Assembly: GCF_026913015.1 (NCBI RefSeq)
Contig: NZ_JAPTYD010000004.1
Span: forward strand, 175,962 to 239,961
Reading direction: 5' to 3'
DNA: 64,000 nt
From: Paracoccus benzoatiresistens
GTDB lineage: Bacteria; Pseudomonadota; Alphaproteobacteria; Rhodobacterales; Rhodobacteraceae
Shown here: piece by piece, positions 7,789 to 17,609 of the stretch
Layout of the letters: each line of letters begins with the position of its first letter
How positions within the stretch are numbered: the first letter of the stretch is position 1
Notes under the pieces: model-generated
What the model was told of the DNA's origin: nothing
Database searches by the model: none
What the model saw: the letters and a program-made list of their open reading frames with translations, nothing else
Made by a program: the position numbers and the translations under genes

Positions 7789-10654
7789 ATGACTGCACAC
7801 GAGCGCCTTCCAGACTGGCCAACCGGCGAGACCGGGATGGCCCGCCGCATCCGCGAGCACGATTGGGCCGCGACCCCGCTCGGCCCCGTGGCGGGGTGGC
7901 CCCAGAGCCTCAGGACCGCCGTGGACATCCTGCTGGGATCGGGCCACGCCATGCAGCTGGCCTGGGGCCCCGAGCAGACCATCCTTTATAACGATGCCTA
8001 TGCGCCGATGCTGGGGGGCCGCCACCCCGGCGCCTTAGGTCTGCCGTTTCGCGAAGTTTGGACCGACATCTGGACGGAAATCGAACCGTTTGTCGAGCGC
8101 GTGTTCGCGGGTGAGACGGTGCGCTTCGAAATGCCGCTGGTGATGACCCGACATGGCTATCCAGAAGAAACCTGGTGGGACTTCTCATGCTCGCCCGTGA
8201 GGGACGAATTGGGGACGGTGGCGGGTCTTCTCAACGTCACGGTGGATGCAACGGGTAAGGTGCGCGGCAAACGTGCGCAGATCGCGCTGCACGCAAGCGA
8301 AACTCGGCTTCGCAACGTGCTGAACGGCATGGACGAGGCCTTCGGTCTCATGGACCGCGACTTTCGCATCCTGACCTTCAACGATGCGGCGCTGCGCCTC
8401 GGGACCAGCCGGCTGGAGGACATTCTGGGGCGCACCCACTGGGAGGTCTACCCGGGAAGCGAGAACAGCGAGATCGGGCGCCTTCTCAAGCGCGCCATGG
8501 AAGAGCGCAGGCCCGTTTCGTTTGAGCACCTTTACACCTGGGAGAACGGGCAGGCGCGCTGGCTGGAGACGCGGGCCTATCCCGTGCCCGAGGGGCTGGC
8601 GGTCTTCTGGCGCGACATCTCCGAGCGCAAGGCGGCCGAGGAGCGGCTGCGGGTGAGCGAGGCGAAATACCGACGGCTTTTCGAGGCCATCGACGAGGGC
8701 TTCGTGATCGCCGAACTGATCCATGACGCCGGGGGGCGGCCCGTGGACGCCCTCTACGTCGAAGGGAACCCTGCCGCCTCGCGGCTCACGGGCGTGGCCG
8801 ACTACGCCGGCCGCCGGCGGAGCGAGATCATGCCGGGGGCCGAACCTGAGTGGCTGGAGATCTATGACCGTGTCGCCCGGACCGGCATGGCCGAGCGCCT
8901 GGAGCGCTATGCCGTGAACCTTGGGCAGTGGTATGACTTCCAGGTCATTCCCATGACGGACGCGGGCGCGGGTCAGGGAGGGGGAGGGACAAAGAACAGC
9001 CCGCCCCGGGTAGCCATCCTCTTTTCAGAACATCACCACCCGGCGCGAGGTCGAGGCGGCGCTGCGCGCCAGCGAGGCGCGGCAAGCCTTCCTGCTGAAG
9101 CTGACCGATGCCATGCGGCCGCTGACCGACCCGGCTGCGATGCAGACCACGGCGATGAGGCTGCTGGCCGAACATCTGGGCGTGATGCGCGCGAGCTACT
9201 TCGAGCTGGAGGAAGACGGCGACAGCTTTCACCTGGCGGCGCGGTTCGAGCATGACTCGATGCCCATGCCCGAACGCATGCGCCTGTCGGACTTCTCGCC
9301 CGCTCTGGGCGACGCCTACCGCTCCGGGCGCACGCTGATGGTCGCCGACGCAAGCGTCCAGGGCGAACTGGTCGCGGCGCCCGAAACCTATGCGGCCATC
9401 GGCGTCGCGGCCTGGGCAGCGGTTCCGCTGATGAGCAGCGGGCGTCTGGTCGCCTGGATCGGCGTGCATTCGAGCGTTCCGCGCGACTGGAGCACCGACG
9501 ACCTGCGGACCCTGGATGACGTGGCCGAACGCACCTGGGGCGCGGTGGAGCGAACGCGCGCCGAGGGGGCGCTGCGCGTGAACGAGGAGCAGCTTCGCGC
9601 CTTTGGCGAGGCGTCCTCCGACTTGCTGTGGATCCGCGACGCCAAGACGCTTGCCTGGGAATACCTGAGCCCCGCCTTCGAGCGCATCTACGGGATCACC
9701 CGAGAGGCGGCGCTGCGCGGCGACACCATGGCGAACTGGCTGGACCTGATCCTGCCGGAAGACCGCAAGCGCGCCCGGGACCAGATCGAGAAGGCCCGCC
9801 AGGGTGAGCGGGTCGTCTTCGACTATCGCATCATCCGTCCCTCGGACGGCGAAGTCCGCCTGCTGCGGGACACCGACTTCCCGATCCGCGACGCGGCCGG
9901 GCACATCACCCGCATCGGCGGCGTGGGCCATGACGCGACCGAGGAGCAGGCCACCGCAGAGCGGCTCCAGGTGCTTGTCCACGAGTTGCAGCACCGCACC
10001 CGCAACCTCATGGCCGTGGTGCAGAGCGTGACCGACAGGACGCTGGCCGGATCGTCCTCGCTAGAGGATTTCCAGGAGCGCATCCGCGACCGGCTGGGGG
10101 CGCTTGCCCGGGTGAACGGACTTCTTTCGCGCCTGAACGAAGGCGACCGCATCACCTTTGACGAACTCATCCGCACCGAACTCAGGGGCCATGGCGTGAT
10201 CGACGGCAGCGACCAGGGACTGCAGGTGAGCCTGCAGGGCCCCAGGGGCTTGCGGCTGCGCTCCTCGCAGGTGCAGACGCTGGCCCTGGGCCTTCACGAG
10301 CTTGCCACCAACGCGTTGAAATACGGCGCGCTGTCCCGGCCCGAGGGGCGGCTGGACATTTCCTGGAGACTTGTTCCCGGCCCGGACGGCCAGCGGCGGC
10401 TGCTGGTCAACTGGCGCGAGACGGGGATTGAGGTTGCAATGCCCGATACGGCCCCGGGCGGCGGGACCATTGACGGCAAGCCGCTTCGTCGGCGCGGCTA
10501 TGGCCGGGAACTGATCGAGCGGGCGCTTCCCTACCAGCTCAAGGCCGAGACGAGTTACGAACTTGCGCCCGGAGGGGTGCGCTGCACGATCATCCTGCCG
10601 CTTTCCTCGGCGCCGGATGCGGGCGGCATGGACATGGAGAAGAAGAATGCCTGA
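7789..10654 (+). pseudogene. Multi-PAS/GAF HWE-family sensor histidine kinase, split by a +1 frameshift
   Basis: Two adjacent frames make one ~954-residue kinase. The 5' part (ATG 7789) has a PAS region at residues 15-165, a second at 170-290 and a third at 295-400. The 3' part has a GAF domain (LTDPAAMQTTAMRLLAEHLG), a PAS/PAC domain (SSDLLWIRDAKTLAWEYLSP) and an HWE kinase core: H-box VHELQHRTRNLMAVVQSV, N-box HELATNALKYGALS and a G-box near RRGYGRELIE. The break lies at TTTT, 9022-9025: with three Ts the text reads VAILFQNITTRREVEAALRA without interruption. So one extra T causes the shift; it could be a true mutation or a sequencing error. The end overlaps the receiver gene. Confidence 0.85.
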
Positions 10655-11033
10655 CAGGACCCCATCATCCGGGCCTCCGGCCACATCCCCGTTCCGGGGC
10701 CGGCGCGTCCTGGTCGTCGAGGACGAATACATGCTGGCCGAGGATCTGCGTGATCAGCTCGAGCGCGAGGGTGCGGAGGTGCTGGGGCCGGTGCCCACCG
10801 TGGCCGAGGCTCTGGAGCTTTTGCGCCGCGAACGCGCACCCGACATGGCCATTCTCGACATCAACCTGCAAGGCGAGATGGCTTGGCCCATCGCCGACCT
10901 GCTGCGCGAGATGGGCATCCCCTTCGTCTTTGCCACCGGCTACGATCTAAGGGCGATCCCACCCGCCTATGCCGGTGTCGCCCGGGCCGAAAAGCCCGTC
11001 ACCCTGCGCCACCTGAACCTCTGGCCGGGCTGA
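10647..11033 (+). CDS. Single-domain response regulator (partner of HWE kinase)
   Basis: A 128-residue receiver domain: VLVVEDE acidic pocket, phospho-acceptor Asp in AILDINLQGE, the Thr switch in FATGYD and the Lys in AEKPV. There is no output domain. It starts eight bases before the kinase stop, so the two are translationally coupled. Receivers of this kind are phosphorylated by HWE kinases and may act through protein contacts. After EKPVTLRHLN the C-terminus is short. Another frame continues with LAGLIDCMRRRL, which looks like the expected last helix, so a one-base deletion near 11023 is possible. Confidence 0.8.
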   Translation: MPDRTPSSGPPATSPFRGRRVLVVEDEYMLAEDLRDQLEREGAEVLGPVPTVAEALELLRRERAPDMAILDINLQGEMAWPIADLLREMGIPFVFATGYDLRAIPPAYAGVARAEKPVTLRHLNLWPG

Positions 11034-11218
11034 TCGACTGCATGCGGCGGCGGCTGCGTCCCTTCGATGTCGGTTGGGATCGTCATGATTGCCGTGCAGA
11101 CAGGTAAGACGGACCACGTCCGGAAGAAATCCTTTCGCAAGCAGATTTTTACCGCAGGAAGTTCATACGATTTCTAAAGGCGGAAGCACTCGCCGGCGTC
11201 AGGATCATGGCCAAGGCG

Positions 11219-13027
11219 TCAGGCTCCAAGAGCCAGGCTTGCCGCCGGATCGGGCGTCAGCCGCCAGGCTACGCTGCGCTCGGGATTATAGCAGCAGAAG
11301 GTGCCGGTGTGCAGGGTATGAGCGAAGTGACGGCCAAGCTCGGGATGCGCGGCCGTGACCCGCTTGACGGCATGGCGGATGCGCCAGGTGACGGTCGTGC
11401 GCGCGCGCTCGGCCAGGCTGCCGAGCCGCCGACTGCGCCCGCCAAGGCCTAGCGCGTCGGACAGCGTCTCGACAAGGGTTTCGAATTCGTTCCTGAGCCG
11501 CTCGGTGCGGCCGATGTCGTTGCGCTCCTCCGCGTCTGCGATCTCTTCCTGAAGGTCGCGGATCCGCGCCTTGAGTGCCGCACGCGCTCGGTCGTCCAGC
11601 ACGGCGTCGCCCCCATGCTCGGCCGGCAGGCGCTCGGCCAGGTCGAGGCAATGCACCTCCTCGCCCGGGCGCTCCAGCAGTCGGCAGATGTCGGAAAATC
11701 CCTTGAGATCCGGCAGAAGGGCCTGCCTGCCCTCGAATGCGACGACCCATCCCTGGCCGACCCGGGCGAAACGCGATACGGACCCTGCATCCCGGGTCGC
11801 GGGCCGCTTGGACAGGGGCAGTGGCGCGTCCAGCCGGCGAAAGCCTTCCATCATCAGCTCCCTGTGTTCCCCGAGGCGCAAGGGATTGTTGTCGAAGAAC
11901 CAGCGCACCGCCTCCCCTGGCTGCGGCGCGCGCCCGAACAGGATCTTGTCGCGGAAGTTCGCCTCGTATTGCGAGAAATAGCTGCGAGCCTCGCCGATAC
12001 GGCCCAGATGCGCGCAGGCCACCGCCCAGAAGGCGGGTGTGTCGACGTAGATCATGCCGGTCGAACGCCTGGCAAGATCGACCGCGGTGCCGAAGTCCCC
12101 CATCAGCAGATGCGTAAGCGCCGCGGCACCGGGATAGTAGCCGGGATGACACGGATTGAGGCGCATCGCCCGCTCGGCAAGGCGGATGCCGGCCGCGGGC
12201 CGGCCCAGATAGCTTTCCCAGACCGCCTGGCCGATCAGCAGTTCGGCATCGTTCGGGCAAAGCTGCAAGGCGCGGTCGAAGTACCATGACGCGCGCTCCC
12301 AGTCCCGGCGGAAAAGGTGCAGCTTGCCAAGGATGTGATGAAGATGGGCATCGCGATCGTCCAGCGCCAGCGCGCCGTGAGCACTCGCATAGGCGCGCCG
12401 GGCGCTTTCCTCGTAGCGGTCCCAGAACTGGCAGCTCCACTCGTTGAACCAGCTGAGCGCGATCCCTGCATGGGCGCGGGCATAGTGCGGATCGACCCGG
12501 ATGGCGCGCTCGAACAGGTCGCGCGCGGCCTCGTCGGCCTCCAGCGTTCCCTCCCGGAGCCTGGCGAAACCCTCGAGTGTCAGCTCATAGGCGGCCATTT
12601 CGGCGGGGCGACGCCGCGCCTCGACAAGGGCCGCCTGCTCGAGCCTGACGTGAAGCGTCGCGACAATGCGGGCCACCACGTCGTCCTGGACTTCGAACAG
12701 GTCCTCGGCGGGGAAATCGAACCGCTCGCTCCAGACGGGCGTCCCGGCCACGCAGTCGACCAGATCGACGGCAACGCGGAGCCGCTCGCCGGCGCGGCGG
12801 AGGCTGCCGCGCAGCACATGGCTCACCTCCAGGCGGTCGCGGATCTCGGCGTCGGAAAGGCCCGCGACGGCGGCGCCAACGCTCCAGGCCAGCACGTGCA
12901 GCGTCGCGAAGCGGCTGAGTTCGCCGGTGATGTCCTCGAGCAGGCCCTGGGAAAGCATAGCCTCGGCCCCCGTGCTGCTCGGGGTCTGGAAGGGCAGGAC
13001 GACCAGAACCGCGCTTCCATGCCGCAT
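11219..13027 (-). CDS. TolB/TPR regulatory protein (adenylate-cyclase-like family without cyclase)
   Basis: A 602-residue protein. The N-terminal ~130 residues match the TolB-like module of CadC/adenylate-cyclase-type regulators: VLPFQ, GLLEDITGELSRF, VSHVLRGSLRRAGERLRVAV and VWSERFD. TPR-like repeats follow (about 150-370: AIRVDPHYARAHAGIALSWF, ALQLCPNDAELLIG, AMRLNPCHPGYY). The C-terminal 170 residues carry a motif set seen at the ends of large regulatory ATPases: VAFEGRQALLPDLKG, LDDRARAALKARIRDLQEEI, GLGGRSRRLGS and HTGTFCCYNP. No DNA-binding, cyclase or kinase domain is visible. A stop lies only about 20 codons upstream of the start, so the usual N-terminal DNA-binding part is missing here. 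It faces the receiver gene. Confidence 0.75.
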   Translation of the reverse strand: MRHGSAVLVVLPFQTPSSTGAEAMLSQGLLEDITGELSRFATLHVLAWSVGAAVAGLSDAEIRDRLEVSHVLRGSLRRAGERLRVAVDLVDCVAGTPVWSERFDFPAEDLFEVQDDVVARIVATLHVRLEQAALVEARRRPAEMAAYELTLEGFARLREGTLEADEAARDLFERAIRVDPHYARAHAGIALSWFNEWSCQFWDRYEESARRAYASAHGALALDDRDAHLHHILGKLHLFRRDWERASWYFDRALQLCPNDAELLIGQAVWESYLGRPAAGIRLAERAMRLNPCHPGYYPGAAALTHLLMGDFGTAVDLARRSTGMIYVDTPAFWAVACAHLGRIGEARSYFSQYEANFRDKILFGRAPQPGEAVRWFFDNNPLRLGEHRELMMEGFRRLDAPLPLSKRPATRDAGSVSRFARVGQGWVVAFEGRQALLPDLKGFSDICRLLERPGEEVHCLDLAERLPAEHGGDAVLDDRARAALKARIRDLQEEIADAEERNDIGRTERLRNEFETLVETLSDALGLGGRSRRLGSLAERARTTVTWRIRHAVKRVTAAHPELGRHFAHTLHTGTFCCYNPERSVAWRLTPDPAASLALGA

Positions 13028-13416
13028 CGGACGCTCATCAGGATGAGGACGCCAAAGATTGTAGCACCGGCCGACAGCAAATCAAGCACAGGGCGGGGCA
13101 GCGAAGGCGTGAGGCGCCGCTCCTCACATCCGTGAGGGCCGACCTCACGCCCTTGGGTCGAGACACCGGAAAGCTCCGGGCATTCGGCCAAAGAAGAAAG
13201 GCAACGATCCATGAAGTCACGGACCACCGCCCGGGCGTCCGGAGCAACACGAAAGACCCCGGGCGCAGGGGTCGCCCGCGCCCCTCCCCCCGCCCGGATG
13301 CAAGAGATGCGCTATCTTCCCACCTCCTTCCTGCGTGACCCAGACTTCATTTCCCGACAGCAAGGCACGCCTCATTCCCGCTTAACCGCACTTCCGGCCC
13401 AAAAGGAGCAATCCCA
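13028..13416. promoter_or_regulatory. Intergenic region with GTGAGG/CCTCAC array
   Basis: This 389-base gap separates the divergent TolB/TPR gene and homocysteine methyltransferase gene. It holds four alternating hexamers in 40 bases: GTGAGG 13109, CCTCAC 13122, GTGAGG 13132 and CCTCAC 13143, spaced 13, 10 and 11 bases. The middle pair is a perfect hairpin (CCTCAC-ATCC-GTGAGG). This looks like an operator. No convincing small gene was seen in the rest. Confidence 0.35.
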
Positions 13417-14371
13417 ATGACCACAGCTCGCTACCGCCATGCGCTGCCGCAGCTTTCGGGACAGCCGATGCTGACCGACAGCGGCCTCGAGACGACCCTG
13501 ATCTTCCACGAGGGCCTCGACCTGCCGCTTCGCGTCGTTCCCGCTCCTCCGCAGGCCGGAGGGCAAGGCCGCGCTCCGCCGCTACTTCGACCGCCATGCC
13601 GAGATCGCCGTATCGCGCGGCGTCGGGTTCATCGCCGACACGCCGACCTGGCGCGCGAGCCGCGATTGGGGCGAGAAGCTGGGCTTCGACGCGGAGGACC
13701 TCGACGTCCTCAACCGCGAGGCAGTCGCCCTGATGGTCGCAGTGCGCGACGCCTGGGAACGGCCGGGCACGCCGGTCGTCGTCAGCGGCAACATCGGGCC
13801 GCGCGGCGACGGCTATGCCCCCGACCGGACGATGAAGCCGGATGAGGCCGAGGCCTATCACAGCGCGCAGGTCGCGACATTCGCGGATGCCGGGGTGGAC
13901 ATGATCACCGTCATGACGATGACCCATTCGGGCGAGGCGATCGGCATCTCGCGGGCTGCGAAGGCGGCGGGCGTGCCGGTGTCGATGGGCCTCACCCTCG
14001 AGACCGACGGCAGGTTGCCCACCGGCCAGCCGCTTGCCGAGGCGATCGAGGAGATAGACGGTTCGGGCGCGGCGCCCACATACTTCATGATCAACTGCGC
14101 GCATCCCGACCATTTCCGCGACGTGCTTGCCGCTGGCGGCCCCTGGACGAGCCGGATCGGCGGCGTCCGCGCCAATGCCTCGCGCAAGAGCCATGCCGAA
14201 CTCGACGAGGCGACGGAGCTTGATGCAGGCGATCCGGCCGGGCTTGGCCAGGACTATGTGGCGCTCCAGCGGCTTCTGCCAGCGCTTCGCGTGCTTGGCG
14301 GCTGCTGCGGCACCGACCACCGGCATATCGCCGCCATGGCCGATGCCTGCGTCACGCGCGCCGCTGCCTGA
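13417..14371 (+). pseudogene. Homocysteine S-methyltransferase family, frameshifted
   Basis: This gene would make a ~318-residue enzyme that methylates homocysteine from an S-methyl donor such as S-methylmethionine. The start (ATG 13417) reads LTDSGLETTLIFHEGLDLP. The frame then shifts at about 13528, and the other frame continues FASFPLLRRPEGKAALRRYF to the end. Members normally read DLPHFASFPLL here, so two bases (the AC of a CAC His codon) are missing. Zinc ligands are kept: INCAHP and GGCCGTDHRHI. Length minus frame arithmetic (955 bases) agrees with a two-base loss. It may be a real pseudogene or a sequencing error. metE lies 25 kb away, so methionine synthesis has another route. Confidence 0.85.
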
Positions 14372-14444
14372 CCCGCGGTCGGCGCCGCGCCCTGCCAGGA
14401 CAGGTGCTATCCGGGCACGACGTTCCCTTCGGCGATCTTGTGCA

Positions 14445-16073
14445 TCATTGCGTGGCCATGCCCTGCTTCAGGCGGAACCGCTGGATCTTGCCGCTCTCGG
14501 TCTTCGGCAGGGCGTCGGTGAAGACGATGGACCGGGGGTATTTGTAGGGGGCGATGGTGCGCTTGACGAAGTCCTGCAGTTCTTTCGCCTTGTCCTCGCA
14601 GGCAAGGGCACCGGGGCGCAGCACGACATGGGCCTGGACGACCGTGCCCCGCGCCTCGTCCGGTGCGCCCACCACGCCGCATTCCGCGACATCGGGATGG
14701 GCCAGCAGCGCGGCCTCGACCTCGGGGCCGGCGATGTTGTAGCCCGCCGAAACGATCATGTCGTCCGACCGGGCGGCAAAGCGGAAATATCCGTCCTCGT
14801 CCTGGATGAAGGTGTCGCCGGTCAGGTTCCAGCCGTCGCGGACATAGTTGGACTGCCGGTCGTCGGCCAGATAGCGGCAGCCGACCGGGCCGCGCACCGC
14901 CAGGTGGCCCGGCGTGCCGCGCGGCACCTCGTTCATGTGGTCGTCCACGACCCTCGCCTCGTAGCCCGCAAGGGGCTTGCCGGTGACGCCCGGGCGGGCA
15001 TCGGTCAGGCGGTTCGACAGGAAGATGTGCAGCATCTCGGTCGCGCCGATGCCGTCCAGCATCGGACGGCCGGTCTTTTCGACCCATGACGTGAAGACCG
15101 GCGCGGGCAGGGTTTCGCCCGCGGATACCGCGCAGCGCAGCGACGACAGGTCGGCCCCGTCCTCCATCGCGGCCATCATCGCGCGATAGGCCGTGGGGGC
15201 GGTGAAGCAGATCGTAGCCCTGTGCGACTGGATGATGCCGATCAGATCGGCCGGTGCGGCCTTTTCCAGCAGGACCGAGGAGGCGCCGAAGCGCAGCGGA
15301 AAGATCGCCAACCCGCCCAGCCCGAAGGTGAAGGCCAGGGGCGGAGATCCCACGAACACGTCGTCGGGCCGCACCTCCAGGATTTCCCGCGCATAGGCAT
15401 CGGCGATGATCAGCAGGTCGCGGTGGAAATGCATCGTGGCCTTGGGCACCCCGGTCGAGCCCGAGGTGAAGCCCAGAAGCGCCACGTCGTCGCGCCCCGT
15501 TTCGACCCAGAAGGGACCGGCGGGCTTGGCGGCGGCGGCGCGGTCCAGGTCGCCCTCCAGTCCGGCGGTGCCGTCAAAGGTCACGATCCGCTTCAGATGG
15601 GCGCTGTCTTCCATGCAGGCCTGCATCTCGTCCAGCATCCGCAAGTCGCATAGTGCCAGTGAGACCTGCGCCTTTTCCGTATGTTGCAGCAGTTCCTTCT
15701 TGCGCAGCAGCGGCATGGTGTTCACGACCACGGCCCCGGCCTTGGTCGCACCCAGCCAGCAGGCGACAAGCGCGGGCGTGTTGGGCGACCGGATCAGGAT
15801 GCGGTTGCCGGGCTGGATGCCGTGATCCTCGACCAGGACGCGGGCGATGCGGCTGGTCCAGTCGGCCAGTTCCGCATAGCTGCGGCTGCGCCCCTGCCCG
15901 ACCAGCGCCACGCGGTTGCCGAAGCCGCGTTCCACCATGCGGTCGGTCAGTTCGACCGCGGCATTCAGCGTTTCGGGATAGGTGAAGCGATCCAGCAGGA
16001 AGTCCGGCTGCCGGTGCGCCGGGGGCAGGTTGTCGCGGCAGAAGGTATCCGTGTGGGTGCTGGGTCCAAGCAT
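14445..16073 (-). CDS. Aryl-CoA ligase (benzoate/2-aminobenzoate-CoA ligase family)
   Basis: A 542-residue ANL-superfamily enzyme that activates a carboxylic acid with ATP and links it to CoA. Motifs in order: N-terminal DNLPPAHRQPDFLLD, typical of benzoate and anthranilate CoA ligases; P-loop GFTSGSTGVPKATMHFH near residue 190; GIGATEMLHIF; GDTFIQDEDGYFRFAARSDD; and the catalytic lysine in LPKTESGKIQRF. I chose the ATG at 16073, with AGGGA nine bases upstream; an upstream ATG at 16136 lacks a site. It follows the five-gene ABC importer, so the imported compound is probably an aromatic acid. No ring-cleavage genes are in the window. An AT-rich stretch just upstream suggests an extra promoter. 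Confidence 0.87.
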   Translation of the reverse strand: MLGPSTHTDTFCRDNLPPAHRQPDFLLDRFTYPETLNAAVELTDRMVERGFGNRVALVGQGRSRSYAELADWTSRIARVLVEDHGIQPGNRILIRSPNTPALVACWLGATKAGAVVVNTMPLLRKKELLQHTEKAQVSLALCDLRMLDEMQACMEDSAHLKRIVTFDGTAGLEGDLDRAAAAKPAGPFWVETGRDDVALLGFTSGSTGVPKATMHFHRDLLIIADAYAREILEVRPDDVFVGSPPLAFTFGLGGLAIFPLRFGASSVLLEKAAPADLIGIIQSHRATICFTAPTAYRAMMAAMEDGADLSSLRCAVSAGETLPAPVFTSWVEKTGRPMLDGIGATEMLHIFLSNRLTDARPGVTGKPLAGYEARVVDDHMNEVPRGTPGHLAVRGPVGCRYLADDRQSNYVRDGWNLTGDTFIQDEDGYFRFAARSDDMIVSAGYNIAGPEVEAALLAHPDVAECGVVGAPDEARGTVVQAHVVLRPGALACEDKAKELQDFVKRTIAPYKYPRSIVFTDALPKTESGKIQRFRLKQGMATQ

Positions 16074-16095
16074 CGCAAGCGTTCCCTGTTGGTCA

Positions 16096-16136
16096 TCGTT
16101 ATTGTTTTGCACTTCGATATTTTGAACTTCATGCAT
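16096..16136 (-). promoter_or_regulatory. AT-rich leader of CoA ligase gene with shared motif
   Basis: TCGTTATTGTTT (16096-16107) and TTCATGCAT (16128-16136), read on the plus strand, recur in the same order upstream of the binding-protein gene (20774 and 20798). The stretch is much more AT-rich than its surroundings. A shared regulator of importer and ligase is inferred. Confidence 0.4.
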
Positions 16137-16167
16137 CTGGCCGCGCCGAAGCAGCCGCGGCCTTTCG

Positions 16168-16857
16168 TCAGACCTGGAGAAAGCGGGTCTTCACATCCGG
16201 CGTGGCGATCAGGTCCGCGCTCGACCCGGTCCAGACCACCCTTCCCTTTTCGATGACCACATGCCGGTCGGCCAGACGGACAAGCGCGTCCACGTTCTTG
16301 TCGATGACCAGGATCGCCTCGCCCTCGTCCTTGAGGTGGCGCAGGCAGGACCAGATCTCCTCGCGGATCAAGGGGGCCAACCCCTCGGTCGCCTCGTCCA
16401 GCACGATCAGCGCGGGATTGGTCATCAGCGCCCGTCCCACGGCCAGCATCTGCTGTTCTCCGCCCGACAACTGATCGCCCATATTGCGGCGGCGCTCCTT
16501 CAGGCGCGGAAACAGCGCATAGACCCTCTCCAGCGTCCATTTTCCCTTGCTGCGCGCCGTGGCGACCAGGTTCTCCTCGACCGTGAGGGGGGCGAAGACC
16601 TGGCGGCCCTCGGGCACCAGTCCCAAGCCCGCGCGGGCGACCAGATGCGGGGCCGCGCCCGTCAGGTCGCGACCGTCGATGCTGACGCGCCCGCCCCGTG
16701 GCCGCAGCAGGCCGAAGATCGACCGCACCGTGGTCGTCTTGCCCATGCCGTTGCGGCCAAGAAGGGTCACCACCTCTCCGCGCGCGACCGAAAGGTCGAT
16801 TCCGAACAGCACGCGGCTGTCGCCATAGGATGCCTGCAGGTCTTCGACGGTCAGCAT
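16168..16857 (-). CDS. livF: ABC transporter ATP-binding protein, LivF type
   Basis: A 229-residue ATPase. Walker A is GRNGMGKTT near residue 36, the signature is QLSGGEQQMLAVGRALM near 135, and Walker B with D-loop is LIVLDEATEGLAP. The C-terminal HVVIEKGRVVWTG is typical of LivF. It energises uptake by the branched-chain-type (HAAT) importer. Its start overlaps the end of livG by one base on the minus strand. The CoA ligase gene follows after 94 bases. Confidence 0.92.
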   Translation of the reverse strand: MLTVEDLQASYGDSRVLFGIDLSVARGEVVTLLGRNGMGKTTTVRSIFGLLRPRGGRVSIDGRDLTGAAPHLVARAGLGLVPEGRQVFAPLTVEENLVATARSKGKWTLERVYALFPRLKERRRNMGDQLSGGEQQMLAVGRALMTNPALIVLDEATEGLAPLIREEIWSCLRHLKDEGEAILVIDKNVDALVRLADRHVVIEKGRVVWTGSSADLIATPDVKTRFLQV

Positions 16858-17609
16858 CAGGCGGCCTCCTCTCCCAGATAGGCGGCGCGGACGCGGGCAT
16901 CGGCGCGCACCTCGGCGGGGCTGCCGCTGGCCACGATCCGGCCATAGACCAGCACCGACACCGTGTCGGCCAGGGCGAAGACCGCGTTCATGTCGTGTTC
17001 GATCAGCACCATCGTCACGCGATCCTTGAGGCCGCCGAACATGGCGATCAGGCGGGCGGCTTCCTCGTGTCCCGTGCCGGCCAGGGGTTCGTCCAGCAGC
17101 AGCAGGCGCGGCCGGGTCGCAAGCGCCACGGCCAGTTCAAGCTGGCGTTTTTCGCCGTGGCTCAGCGACCCGGCCTGGCTGCGGGCGCGGTCGGCCAGGC
17201 CCACGTCGGCCAGGCAGGCCATCGCCTGGTCGTTCAGCGCGCCTTCGGTCGCGGCCGGGCGCAGGAAGCGGAAGGACGATCCCTCGCGCGCCTGCACCGC
17301 CAGGGCGACGTTTTCCAGGGCGGTGAAGCCGGGCAGCAGCGTGGTCAACTGGAAGGACCGCGCTAAGCCCAGGCGGACGCGTCCCGCCATGTCCAGGCGG
17401 GTGATGTCCCGTCCATCATAAACCACCCGGCCGCTGTCGGGCCGCAACTGGCCCGATAGCTGAGAGATCAGCGTCGTCTTGCCTGCCCCGTTGGGACCGA
17501 TGATCGCGTGGATCCGGCCTTCCCGGACATCCAGCGACACGTCCTGCGTGACCTTCAGCGCGCCATAGGATTTCGACAGGTTCTGCACGCTCAGCAGCGG
17601 AGCGGTCAT
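16857..17609 (-). CDS. livG: ABC transporter ATP-binding protein, LivG type
   Basis: A 250-residue ATPase: Walker A GPNGAGKTTLISQLSG near residue 39, LARSFQLTTLLPGFTALENV as in LivG, and the signature SLSHGEKRQLELAVAL, where LSHGE replaces LSGGQ as is usual for LivG. Walker B LLLLDEPLAGTGHEEAARL and switch VLIEHDMNAVFALAD follow. It pairs with LivF as the importer's nucleotide-binding dimer. Start ATG 17609 overlaps the end of livM by four bases. Confidence 0.92.
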   Translation of the reverse strand: MTAPLLSVQNLSKSYGALKVTQDVSLDVREGRIHAIIGPNGAGKTTLISQLSGQLRPDSGRVVYDGRDITRLDMAGRVRLGLARSFQLTTLLPGFTALENVALAVQAREGSSFRFLRPAATEGALNDQAMACLADVGLADRARSQAGSLSHGEKRQLELAVALATRPRLLLLDEPLAGTGHEEAARLIAMFGGLKDRVTMVLIEHDMNAVFALADTVSVLVYGRIVASGSPAEVRADARVRAAYLGEEAA

